Below, one piece after another: positions 37,086 through 45,452 of a stretch of 64,000 nucleotides of DNA. Position 1 is the stretch's first letter. Each line of letters starts with the position of its first letter. Below the pieces are notes generated by a model. It did no database searches and was not told the origin of the DNA. It worked only from the letters and a program-made list of their open reading frames with translations. The translations under genes were made by a program, and so were the position numbers. This DNA comes from Ignavibacteria bacterium (GTDB lineage Bacteria > Bacteroidota > Ignavibacteria > Tepidaquicellales > Tepidaquicellaceae): positions 1 through 64,000 of the forward strand of contig JAOADD010000023.1 of assembly GCA_026417495.1 (NCBI GenBank), read 5' to 3'.

Positions 37086-39140
37086 TTACATTCCTGCACT
37101 TGGTGGAGCTGGTTCATCTTCTGAACCACGATTCTTGATTGGAACGATTATTAAGATTAATGTTAAAATCACCAATACTGCAATACCGATTATAACAGGT
37201 GGTTCTTTGAATATTTCAGGTACCACTCCAGCAATGCGGAATGGAGCAAATCCCAAACCAGTAAGAGCTTCTCCTGCAATCAAACCAGAAGCTAAGAGTA
37301 TCCCAATGTTTTCTATTCTGACTTTCTGCGAATCGGAATATTTTTTCTTTTCAACAATCAAGTCAACAACACCTTTTATTAAACCACCCACAAAAATTGC
37401 AAATGTGGTTTCTAATGGAAGGTACATACCAACAGCAACAAGCATTGGACTTTTCACTTGCATCATTATAAATGCAAGACCCATGAATAATCCAACTATA
37501 ATTAATGGCCAAGCCATTTGTCCTCCAATAATACCTTGGGAAAGCATAGCCATTAGTCCAGCTTGTGGAGCAGCAAGATTTTTACTCCCGAATCCTCCAG
37601 TATAACCCTGCTGTTGACCTTGAACAATGTCTGCTTGGTTCAACATATTCAATACATAAAACATAACAAGACCAGAAATTACAACTCCAATAATATTACC
37701 AACCTGCATTTTCCAAGGAGTACCTCCTAAGAGATGCCCTGCTTTTAAGTCCTGTAACATTTCTCCTGCTACTGCTGCTGAAACGCAAACAATAGCAGCA
37801 ACTCCAAGAACAGCAGATACACCACCTTGTTGAGCATCTACACCAATTAAGACGAGTATCAAAGCAGTGGTTATTAAAGCTGTTAATGTTAATCCACTTA
37901 TTGGATTATTACTAGAACCAATAATACCCACTAAATAACCCGAAATTGCAGCGAAGAAGAATGCAAGAATTATTAATATTGTTGCTGATACTATAGCAGG
38001 GATTAGTCCTGTATTGAATACAAAATATGTAATTAAGAATGTTACAACTGCGGATGCTATAATACCAATAATGATCCAGAAAAATGGTAAATCTCTTTCA
38101 GTTCTGATAATTTCTACTTGTGAACCCGTTGCAGCTTTTTTTACATCCCCGAAAGATCTTTTCAAGCCAGCATATAAAGATTTTCTCATTTTGAATAATG
38201 TATAAAAAGCTCCCATTAACATACCACCAATTGCAATCGGGCGTATAATATATCTCCAGATTTGTGTAATTTGAAATGCAGGGTCAGAGACTTTTTCTAA
38301 AGGGTGTCCATGTGTTTTTGCCCAATTCATTAAGAAAACTTCTACATTTATATATGGGTAAAGAAAATAGTAAATTATAGGAGTTAATAGTCCCCATGCT
38401 AATAAGCCACCACTGAAGTTTAGTGATGCATATTTTGGACCTATTATGTACCCTACACCAGTATATGCGGGGCTAAACCCAGGAGAACTTAAAAGCATGC
38501 CACCTTCTGCTTTGAAAAAGGTACCAGGAATTAATGTTTTGTGGAAAAAGCCATAAAATTTTTCCCAGGTAGCAAATAGTTTTAATTGTGCAAAAAATTG
38601 TATTACGGCACCTACACCCATAGCACTGAAAAGGTACTTTGCACCAGAACCTCCCTTTTGACCTGATTTGTGTATCTCTGCAGCTGCAGTTGATTCAGGA
38701 AAAAGTAAATCTTTATCTTCTACCATAACTCTTCTTAAGAGAGCAACAAACATTATCCCAAGAACGCCACCAGTAATTAAAATAATTGTCGCAGTTAAGT
38801 AATTGTTAATCGTGATATTCTGAGGATCCCAAATTTTTGCTATGAAAAATGCAGGTAATGTGAAAATAGCACCTGCTGCTACTGATTCTCCAATGGATCC
38901 AACAGTACGAACAAAATTCTCCTCCAGAATATTACTTTTAAATAATCTCAAAATTGCCATTCCAAGAACTGCAGCAGGGTAGGTTGCTGCAATTGTCATT
39001 CCTGCTTTTAAGCCCAGGTATGCATTTGCAGCTCCGAGAACAACGGCAAGTATCAAACCTAAAATTAATCCTCTGATAGTAAATTCTACCAGATTCGTTT
39101 CAGGAGAGATAAAAGGTACAAATTTTTTTTCTTCTGCCAT
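37086..39140 (-). CDS. OPT family oligopeptide transporter
   Basis: Inner-membrane oligopeptide:proton symporter of the OPT family, 684 residues with about 15-16 hydrophobic segments. Family features are the N-terminal LILAVVLGAANAYLGLKAGMTIAATYPAAVLGMAILR, the SIGESVAAGAIFTLPA helix, LLFPESTAAAEIHK and, near the C-terminus, YLPLETTFAIFVGG and GLIAGEALTGLG. It should import small peptides that the cytosolic PepD downstream degrades. First gene of the three-gene minus-strand operon. The 179-base region upstream is shared with the divergent nth gene. Confidence 0.93.
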   Translation of the reverse strand: MAEEKKFVPFISPETNLVEFTIRGLILGLILAVVLGAANAYLGLKAGMTIAATYPAAVLGMAILRLFKSNILEENFVRTVGSIGESVAAGAIFTLPAFFIAKIWDPQNITINNYLTATIILITGGVLGIMFVALLRRVMVEDKDLLFPESTAAAEIHKSGQKGGSGAKYLFSAMGVGAVIQFFAQLKLFATWEKFYGFFHKTLIPGTFFKAEGGMLLSSPGFSPAYTGVGYIIGPKYASLNFSGGLLAWGLLTPIIYYFLYPYINVEVFLMNWAKTHGHPLEKVSDPAFQITQIWRYIIRPIAIGGMLMGAFYTLFKMRKSLYAGLKRSFGDVKKAATGSQVEIIRTERDLPFFWIIIGIIASAVVTFLITYFVFNTGLIPAIVSATILIILAFFFAAISGYLVGIIGSSNNPISGLTLTALITTALILVLIGVDAQQGGVSAVLGVAAIVCVSAAVAGEMLQDLKAGHLLGGTPWKMQVGNIIGVVISGLVMFYVLNMLNQADIVQGQQQGYTGGFGSKNLAAPQAGLMAMLSQGIIGGQMAWPLIIVGLFMGLAFIMMQVKSPMLVAVGMYLPLETTFAIFVGGLIKGVVDLIVEKKKYSDSQKVRIENIGILLASGLIAGEALTGLGFAPFRIAGVVPEIFKEPPVIIGIAVLVILTLILIIVPIKNRGSEDEPAPPSAGM

Positions 39141-39319
39141 AATTAAATTATTTTATTAAATGGATTATTTAGTAATATGTTGTATAAATTTTTGTGGGTC
39201 AAATTAAGAATTTTAAAAAGTAAAAATATGAATAAAAATAATTCAAAAAAAGTAAAATAAATTACTTTTTTCAAAAAAATTAATAATTTATTTTTATTTT
39301 TTAACTTTACCTTTTAAAG

Positions 39320-40051
39320 TTGGACTTACTACTAAAAATCATTGAAATTTTAGAAAAAGAATATAAAGAAATAAAGAAATACTCCATTAGTTGTAAAGAG
39401 AATAATATTTTAGATGTTTTAATTGCTACAAAATTATCACAGAATACAACTGATAAAACGGCTTATATTGCTTTTAATAACTTAAAAAGAAAATACTTAA
39501 ATTGGTCTGATTTAATGAATGAAGATTTAGAAAAAATAAAAAAGGAAATAAGAATATGTGGGATGGCTAATACAAAATCAAAAGATATCAAGAATATTTT
39601 GAGAAAAATCTATAAGAAATACAATTCTTTTGATTTAAGTTTTTTAAATAATTATACCAATGAGCAAATATATAATGAACTTTTAAGTTTTAAAGGTGTT
39701 GGGTTAAAAACAGCTTCCTGTGTTTTAGCATTTGCATTGGGAAGAGATGTATTTCCCGTTGATACACATATACATAGAATATTAAATAGAATAGGTCTTA
39801 TTAAGACTGTAAGTCCTGATAAAACGTTTACTGCTATTTCAGATAAAATTCCAAATGGTAAGAAATTGTTTTTGCATCGGTGTTTAATAAGATTTGGACG
39901 GAGTATATGTAGGGCGAGAAACCCATTATGTAATGATTGTTTTTTAAATAATTTTTGTGAATATAGAGAAAAGTTAGATAAATCGAAAACAATGAGTAAA
40001 AAAAAGAATATTTCTAAATACAATAATTTTCTAGTCCTGGAAAACATTTAA
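39320..40051 (+). CDS. nth: Endonuclease III
   Basis: Bifunctional DNA glycosylase/AP lyase that removes oxidised pyrimidines. The 243-residue product has the helix-hairpin-helix LLSFKGVGLKTASCVLAFALG with catalytic Lys130, the catalytic Asp148 in PVDTHIHRI, and the [4Fe-4S] cluster motif Cx6Cx2Cx5C in CRARNPLCNDCFLNNFC. A C-terminal basic tail of about 30 residues (EKLDKSKTMSKKKNISKY) follows the cluster loop. The start is TTG; no upstream or nearby ATG is in frame. Its stop TAA overlaps the ATG of the first glycosyltransferase (TAATG), so it is coupled to the LPS-type cluster. Confidence 0.95.
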   Translation: MDLLLKIIEILEKEYKEIKKYSISCKENNILDVLIATKLSQNTTDKTAYIAFNNLKRKYLNWSDLMNEDLEKIKKEIRICGMANTKSKDIKNILRKIYKKYNSFDLSFLNNYTNEQIYNELLSFKGVGLKTASCVLAFALGRDVFPVDTHIHRILNRIGLIKTVSPDKTFTAISDKIPNGKKLFLHRCLIRFGRSICRARNPLCNDCFLNNFCEYREKLDKSKTMSKKKNISKYNNFLVLENI

Positions 40052-41094
40052 TGGAGATTAATTATAAAGAAATAAAAAAAGTACTTGTCATTAAGTTTTT
40101 TGGAATTGGTGATGTAATACTTTCAATTCCAGTTTTAAAAAATTTAAGAGAATTTTTCCCTGATGCAGAAATAAATTTTTTAACAACATTGAATTGCCGT
40201 GATGTACTATATGGTAATCCGTATATTAATCGTGTTCTAACTTTCAATAAAGTAACAGATAAATCATTTTGTCTGTTAAAAACTATTAGAAAACAAAATT
40301 ATGATTTAGTTATAGATTTATTCTGTAATCCAAGGACAGCGCTAATAACTTTTACAAGTAAAGCGAAATATAAGGTCGGGTATGATTTTCCTAAAAGAAA
40401 ATATGCTTATAATATAAAGGTACCAGTGAGTGATAAACTTGAGTCAAGTCATAATCTTGAAATCAATTTACTCGCATTGAGTACAATTGGTGTCACTATC
40501 AAATACAAAGAGTTTTTGATTCCTCTTGAAGAAGCGCATTTTAGTTTTGCTGATAATTTTTTTTCAAAGAATAGTATTCCAAATCCTGTTATCGGTATTA
40601 TTATTTCAGGTGGTTGGGAAGCAAAAAAATACAAAGTAAAAGATTATATTGAATTGATACATTTGATTAGAAAAAATTATAATATTAAATTTGTATTAAT
40701 TTGGGGAACAGAAAGAGAATTAAAAGAGTGTATAGAGATTTATGAACACCATAAAGATTATTGTTATATAATTCCAGAAACAAGTTTAAAATATACAGCA
40801 GCTATAATTAAAAAGTGTTCATTCATCATTGCAAATGATTCAGGATTATTACATCTCGCAGCCGCTGTTGGAGTACCTGTTTTAGGAATTTATGGTCCAA
40901 CAAGCCCTGTTCAACAAGGTCCATATGGAGGGATACATGAAGTAGTAGTGTATGACAAATTAAGTTGTTTGAATTGTGCATATTTGAGTTGCCCAATTGG
41001 AAATATTTGCATGACTGAACTACCAAAAGAAAACATAATTCAAAAATTACAATTATTAATTAATAAAAATAAAATAATTCTTCCAACACATTAG
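40051..41094 (+). CDS. Glycosyltransferase family 9 (heptosyltransferase-like)
   Basis: GT9 (GT-B fold) protein of 347 residues. VLVIKFFGIGDVILSIPVLKNLREFFPDAEINFLT at the N-terminus and IANDSGLLHLAAAVGVPVLGIYGPTSPVQQGPYG at the C-terminus (about 272-305) are the classical heptosyltransferase blocks. It likely adds heptose or a related sugar to lipopolysaccharide at the inner membrane. A Cys cluster CLNCAYLSCPIGNICM near the C-terminus is shared by many GT9 proteins. It starts on the last base of the nth stop codon and is followed by two more GT9 genes, so the three form a surface-glycan unit. Confidence 0.88.
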   Translation: MEINYKEIKKVLVIKFFGIGDVILSIPVLKNLREFFPDAEINFLTTLNCRDVLYGNPYINRVLTFNKVTDKSFCLLKTIRKQNYDLVIDLFCNPRTALITFTSKAKYKVGYDFPKRKYAYNIKVPVSDKLESSHNLEINLLALSTIGVTIKYKEFLIPLEEAHFSFADNFFSKNSIPNPVIGIIISGGWEAKKYKVKDYIELIHLIRKNYNIKFVLIWGTERELKECIEIYEHHKDYCYIIPETSLKYTAAIIKKCSFIIANDSGLLHLAAAVGVPVLGIYGPTSPVQQGPYGGIHEVVVYDKLSCLNCAYLSCPIGNICMTELPKENIIQKLQLLINKNKIILPTH

Positions 41095-41099
41095 TGATA

Positions 41100-42125
41100 A
41101 TGAATATGCAAAAAAGAATATTGGTAGTAAGAACAGATAGGCTTGGAGATGTGATTATGATTACTCCTATTGTCAGGGAAATTAAGAAAACTTTTCCTAA
41201 TTCTTATGTATCGGTTCTGACAAGACCACAAACTTCAGAAGTATTTAAATATAATCCTTATGTTGATTCTATTATTACCGATGATTTATCAAAAGAAAGT
41301 TTTTGGGATGTGGTCGTTAAAATTAAAGAACAGAAATTTACACATGGATTACTAGTTTTACCGACTGAAAGAGCTGCATTTCAAATGTTTTTTGGTGGTG
41401 TAAGAAAAAAATATATGACGGGATTTAGACTATATAACCTCATTACATTTTTCAGGGGAGTATCAAGAAAAAAATATAGAGATCTTAAACACGAAGCGGA
41501 TTATTGTATGGATTTAGCAAGAAAGATTGGTGTGAAAACAAACAATATAAAAGTTGAGTTATTTATTTCCGAAGAAGAAAAAATGAAAGCTGATAAAATG
41601 TTAATTGAAAATGGAGTGCCATTAGATTCTTTTAAAATTTTTATACATACAGGTTCAGGAAACTCAGCACCTAATTGGTCAGAAGATAAATATTTAATTT
41701 TTATTAAAGAAATTATAAATAAGTTTAAAGATAAAAATATTTCAATAATTCTTACAGCGAGAGAAATGACAGAGAAATTTTTATTAGAAATTAAGAATTT
41801 AAATTACAATAGAATTTTTAATTTGACAAATGTTTTAATAACAGTTAGGGATTTAATTTTAGGGATTTCAAAAGCAGATTTATTTATATCTTCGTCTACA
41901 GGTCCTGCTCATATTGCAGATGCACTCGATAAAAAAGCGATTGTTTTACATTGTCATAGAAATGTAAGTTCTGCTAAGCATTGGGGAATGCTCAATGATA
42001 AATCCGTAAATCTTGAGGTAAGTGAAGATTATTGTGAAACAAATTGTAGCAAAGATAAAAAGGATTGTAAATTTGAAAATGGGATTCAAATTGAAGAAGT
42101 TTTAAATTATATAAATATTAATTAA
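41100..42125 (+). CDS. Glycosyltransferase family 9 (heptosyltransferase-like)
   Basis: GT9 protein of about 341 residues. RILVVRTDRLGDVIMITPIVREIKKTFPNSYVSVLTRP at the N-terminus, FIHTGSGNSAPNWSEDKY in the middle and ADLFISSSTGPAHIADALDKKAIVLHCH near 275 are typical. A C-terminal Cys/Lys cluster CETNCSKDKKDC follows. A GTG at 41094 overlaps the previous stop (TAGTG) and ATGs lie at 41100 and 41106; I chose 41100. Middle gene of three consecutive GT9 genes, probably adding successive sugars to an LPS core. Acceptor unknown. Confidence 0.87.
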   Translation: MNMQKRILVVRTDRLGDVIMITPIVREIKKTFPNSYVSVLTRPQTSEVFKYNPYVDSIITDDLSKESFWDVVVKIKEQKFTHGLLVLPTERAAFQMFFGGVRKKYMTGFRLYNLITFFRGVSRKKYRDLKHEADYCMDLARKIGVKTNNIKVELFISEEEKMKADKMLIENGVPLDSFKIFIHTGSGNSAPNWSEDKYLIFIKEIINKFKDKNISIILTAREMTEKFLLEIKNLNYNRIFNLTNVLITVRDLILGISKADLFISSSTGPAHIADALDKKAIVLHCHRNVSSAKHWGMLNDKSVNLEVSEDYCETNCSKDKKDCKFENGIQIEEVLNYININ

Positions 42126-42129
42126 CTTT

Positions 42130-43284
42130 ATGGAAATCAAAACCCCTGATTGCAAGAAATTTTCTGGTTATAAACCATGTTATCCATATAAAAATTGTTA
42201 TGAAGATGGTTGTGCAGATCTTAGTGACGAGAATAGAATCGGTAAAAAAATTCTTATTATTTCTTTAGATGCACTTGGAAATGTGCTTGATAATACACCA
42301 ATTCTTTATTCATTAAAAAGAAAATATCCTGTCTCAACTATATTTTGGATAACGATGCCAAGAGCAAAAGATATTTTGTTCAATAATCATTTAATTGACA
42401 AAATTTATGTTTGGACGGATATCGATAGAATGATATTGAGAAACATAAAATTTGATTTATTACTTAATGCAGATAAGTCTGATTACGCTTGTGCATTTGC
42501 GAATGAAATTTCTGCAGAGAGAAAACTCGGATTCCTTTTAAATCAAGATGGAAAAATTATTCCTGCTAATGAAAGCGCTTTATACTCATATAGACTTGGC
42601 TTGAATGACAAATTGAAATTTAGAGAAAATACTAAAACTGGAGTGGAAATAATTCACGAGGTTTTTGAACTTGAATACAAGCGCGATCCTTATATTTTTA
42701 ATTTCACAAATGAAGAAAAATATTTTATTGAGAGTTATAAGGCAGAAATAAACTATAACCCTGATATAATATATGTAGGTATTAATACAGGATGTTCGGA
42801 ATTATTTCCCAATAAAAAAATGACTATTGAACAGCACATTGAATTAATTAAATTATTATTACAAAAGGAAAAATATATCATTCTATTGTTAGGTGGAAAA
42901 GAAGATACTGAGAGAAATGATATTATCTATAACGCTTTCAATGATTATGAGAAAAAAAGAATTATAAATACTCCAACTAATTTAGGTATTCGAAAGGGCG
43001 CTTGTTTTATGGACATTTCTGATATTGTAATTTCTGGTGATAGCTTTGGTATGCATTTGGCAATTGCGTTAAGAAAATATGTAATTGCTTGGTTTGGGTT
43101 ATCCTGTTGGGCAGAAGTTGAACTTTATGATAATGGTGTCAAAATTATTCCAGAAGGTCTTGATTGTGCCCCTTGCTGGAAGAGAGAATGCCCGTATAAT
43201 CTTGAGTGTGTAAAAATGATAAATTTAAATGAAATTGTTAAATATGTATTTGCATTTAAAAAACAAATTGCAAGTAGGTCATAA
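42130..43284 (+). CDS. Glycosyltransferase family 9 with Cys-rich N-terminal extension
   Basis: GT9-type protein of 384 residues. It begins with a Cys-rich extension, TPDCKKFSGYKPCYPYKNCYEDGC (residues about 5-28), ahead of the usual ILIISLDALGNVLDNTPILYSLKRKYP. The GT-B C-terminal half has GINTGCSELFPNKKM, DIVISGDSFGMHLAIALRKYVIAWFGLSCW and the Cys cluster CAPCWKRECPYNLECV. The N-terminal DC..F.G.KPC pattern is known from heptosyltransferase-like proteins of several phyla and may bind metal with the C-terminal cluster. It starts 4 bases after the previous gene and overlaps the aminotransferase gene. Substrate unknown. Confidence 0.82.
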   Translation: MEIKTPDCKKFSGYKPCYPYKNCYEDGCADLSDENRIGKKILIISLDALGNVLDNTPILYSLKRKYPVSTIFWITMPRAKDILFNNHLIDKIYVWTDIDRMILRNIKFDLLLNADKSDYACAFANEISAERKLGFLLNQDGKIIPANESALYSYRLGLNDKLKFRENTKTGVEIIHEVFELEYKRDPYIFNFTNEEKYFIESYKAEINYNPDIIYVGINTGCSELFPNKKMTIEQHIELIKLLLQKEKYIILLLGGKEDTERNDIIYNAFNDYEKKRIINTPTNLGIRKGACFMDISDIVISGDSFGMHLAIALRKYVIAWFGLSCWAEVELYDNGVKIIPEGLDCAPCWKRECPYNLECVKMINLNEIVKYVFAFKKQIASRS

Positions 43285-44377
43285 AATTCAAATTTATAAA
43301 CCATTCCTGAAAGGTAGTGAGAAAAAATATATAAATGAATGTATAAAATCTAATTATGTTTCATCTAAGGGGAAGTTTGTTACACAATTCGAACTGAGAT
43401 TTGCTGAATATATTGGAGTAAAATATGCAACTAGTTGTTGTAATGGAACTTGTGCATTGCAACTTGCAATTGCATCGCTTTATATTGGAAAGGGAGACGA
43501 GGTAATATTACCAAGCTTGACTTTTATCGCAACAGCGAACAGTGTAATTAATAACGGTGCAAGACCTGTTATTGTAGATGTTGGTGATGATTGGCAAATT
43601 AACCCTGAAGAGGTAAGAAAAAAAATAAATAAGAGGACAAAAGCAATTATTGCTGTTCATCTCTATGGATTCCCTTGTAATCTTGATGAATTACTTAAAA
43701 TTTCTCAGGATTATGAAGTATATCTTATTGAAGATTGTGCTGAAGCTATTGGTAATACTTACAATGGTAGACGTTTAGGGTCTATTGGTGATGTTGCTGC
43801 TTTTAGTTTTTATGGTAACAAAACAATTACTACAGGTGAAGGTGGAATGCTAACAACAAATAATTATAAAATATTCAAGAAAGCAAGTCAGATGAAAATG
43901 CATGGAGCTGTTAAAATGGATAATTACTACTTTGTCTCTTTTGGTTTCAATTACAGAATGACAAATTTATCTGCAGCTATCGGATTGGCACAATTAGAAA
44001 AGATCGACAAAATTATCGAAAGAAAAAGGAAAATTGAAGAAAAATATAGAAAATATTTAAAAAATTTACCCATTACCTTTTATAACCTTGATAATTCAAA
44101 AAACATTTATTGGTTAGTGACTGTTTTAGTGGAGAATACAAGAGTTAGAAATAGATTGAGAAAATTTTTAACACTTAATGGGATTGAAACTCGTCCATTT
44201 TTTTATCCCTTACATACTTTACCTATGTTTAAGAGCGAAGATATTAAATGTCCTGTAGCTGAAAGTATTGCTGGTAGGGGAATTAGTCTTCCAAGTTTCC
44301 CAGGTTTACGAGACAAAGATATAAAATATATATGTGATAAGATTAATGAATTTTACGGAATTACGAAATTGAAATAG
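43229..44377 (+). CDS. DegT/DnrJ/EryC1/StrS family PLP-dependent sugar aminotransferase
   Basis: PLP-dependent aminotransferase of 382 residues that makes amino sugars from nucleotide keto-sugars. IYKPFLKGSEKKYINECIKSNYVSSKGKFVTQFE, the EVILPSLTFIATANSVI block, LIEDCAEAIG and the PLP-lysine block FYGNKTITTGEGGM (Lys198) are clear; it resembles GDP-perosamine or UDP-4-amino sugar synthases. The ATG at 43229 overlaps the preceding glycosyltransferase by 56 bases. A TTG at 43268 gives a shorter and more family-like N-terminus, so the start is uncertain. Last gene of the glycan run before prs. Confidence 0.88.
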   Translation: MKLLNMYLHLKNKLQVGHKIQIYKPFLKGSEKKYINECIKSNYVSSKGKFVTQFELRFAEYIGVKYATSCCNGTCALQLAIASLYIGKGDEVILPSLTFIATANSVINNGARPVIVDVGDDWQINPEEVRKKINKRTKAIIAVHLYGFPCNLDELLKISQDYEVYLIEDCAEAIGNTYNGRRLGSIGDVAAFSFYGNKTITTGEGGMLTTNNYKIFKKASQMKMHGAVKMDNYYFVSFGFNYRMTNLSAAIGLAQLEKIDKIIERKRKIEEKYRKYLKNLPITFYNLDNSKNIYWLVTVLVENTRVRNRLRKFLTLNGIETRPFFYPLHTLPMFKSEDIKCPVAESIAGRGISLPSFPGLRDKDIKYICDKINEFYGITKLK

Positions 44378-44426
44378 ATAATTGATTTTAATAATTTTGA
44401 TAATAGTATAATTTAATAAAAATAAA

Positions 44427-45365
44427 ATGAAAAATTTCCCATTAAAGGTTTTTGCTGGTAGAAATTCTCAAGAGTTAGGTGAAAAAATTTGTAAGGTTTT
44501 AAAAATAAAATTAGGAAAAGTTTTATTTAAAACTTTTTCTGATGGAGAGGTTTGGGTCAAATATGATGAGAATATAAGAGGTGCTGATGTTTTTATTGTT
44601 CAATCTACAAATTCTCCTGCTGAGAATTTACTTGAGTTACTTATTATGATAGATGCGGCAAAGCGCTCTTCAGCAAAAAGGGTCAATGCTGTTATTCCAT
44701 ATTTCGGATATGCGAGGCAGGATAGAAAAGATCAACCAAGAGCTTCCATAACCGCTAAATTAATTGCAAATTTGCTTGAAAAAGCTGGTGCGGATAGAGT
44801 TATTACTATGGATTTACATGCACCTCAAATTCAAGGTTTTTTTGATGTACCTGTTGATCATTTATATGGTTCAGCAATTTTTTTAAAACACTTTGTAAAT
44901 ATGAAATTGAAAAATCTTGCTGTAGCAGCACCTGATGTAGGTAGTGTAAAGATGGCAAGGGCTTATGCTAAAAATTTGCATTCTGATTTAATATTAATTG
45001 ATAAGAGAAGGCCAAAACCTAATGTTGCTGTTGTTATGAATGTTATCGGAGAAGTAAAAGGAAAAAATGTTATAATTATTGACGATTTAATAGATACTGG
45101 TGGTACATTTTGTAATGCGGTAAAGATCTTGAAGGAAAAAGGAGCTAAAGAAATTTATGGGGCTTGTACTCACCCTATTCTTTCGGGGCATGCAATAAGT
45201 GATATTGAAAATTTACCGTTGAAAAAGTTATTTGTTACAGATACAATACCATTGAAAAAAACCGCAAAAAATATTGAAGTTATGACCGTGTCAAAGATAT
45301 TTGCAGAAGCAATTAAAAGAACCAATTTAAATAAATCTATTAGTTCATTATTCAACGTAATATAA
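44427..45365 (+). CDS. prs: Ribose-phosphate pyrophosphokinase
   Basis: PRPP synthetase of 312 residues, making the phosphoribosyl donor for nucleotide, histidine and tryptophan synthesis. Family blocks are present: the N-terminal FAGRNSQELGEKICK, FSDGEVWVKYDENIRGADVFIVQS, VIPYFGYARQDRK, DLHAPQIQGFFDVPVDHLY and the PRPP-loop VIIIDDLIDTGGT. Length and order match class I enzymes. It follows the aminotransferase by 49 bases and ends 87 bases before the E2 gene. No special link to the glycan cluster is evident. Confidence 0.96.
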   Translation: MKNFPLKVFAGRNSQELGEKICKVLKIKLGKVLFKTFSDGEVWVKYDENIRGADVFIVQSTNSPAENLLELLIMIDAAKRSSAKRVNAVIPYFGYARQDRKDQPRASITAKLIANLLEKAGADRVITMDLHAPQIQGFFDVPVDHLYGSAIFLKHFVNMKLKNLAVAAPDVGSVKMARAYAKNLHSDLILIDKRRPKPNVAVVMNVIGEVKGKNVIIIDDLIDTGGTFCNAVKILKEKGAKEIYGACTHPILSGHAISDIENLPLKKLFVTDTIPLKKTAKNIEVMTVSKIFAEAIKRTNLNKSISSLFNVI

Positions 45366-45452
45366 TGTAACATTTATTCCTGAAATTTTGTTATAATAAT
45401 ATAAATTTATAATAGTTAATTAATTAATAAAGTTTATTATAGGAGGTCTAAA

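Noticed and set aside
39246-39271. AAAAAAGTAA/TTACTTTTTT hairpin read as a terminator
   Set aside because: It lies between divergent gene starts (OPT and nth), so it has no upstream transcript to end; probably chance AT pairing.
43229-43284. Overlap of the GT9 and aminotransferase genes as a frameshift
   Set aside because: Both proteins are full length with intact motifs; a later TTG start explains the overlap better.
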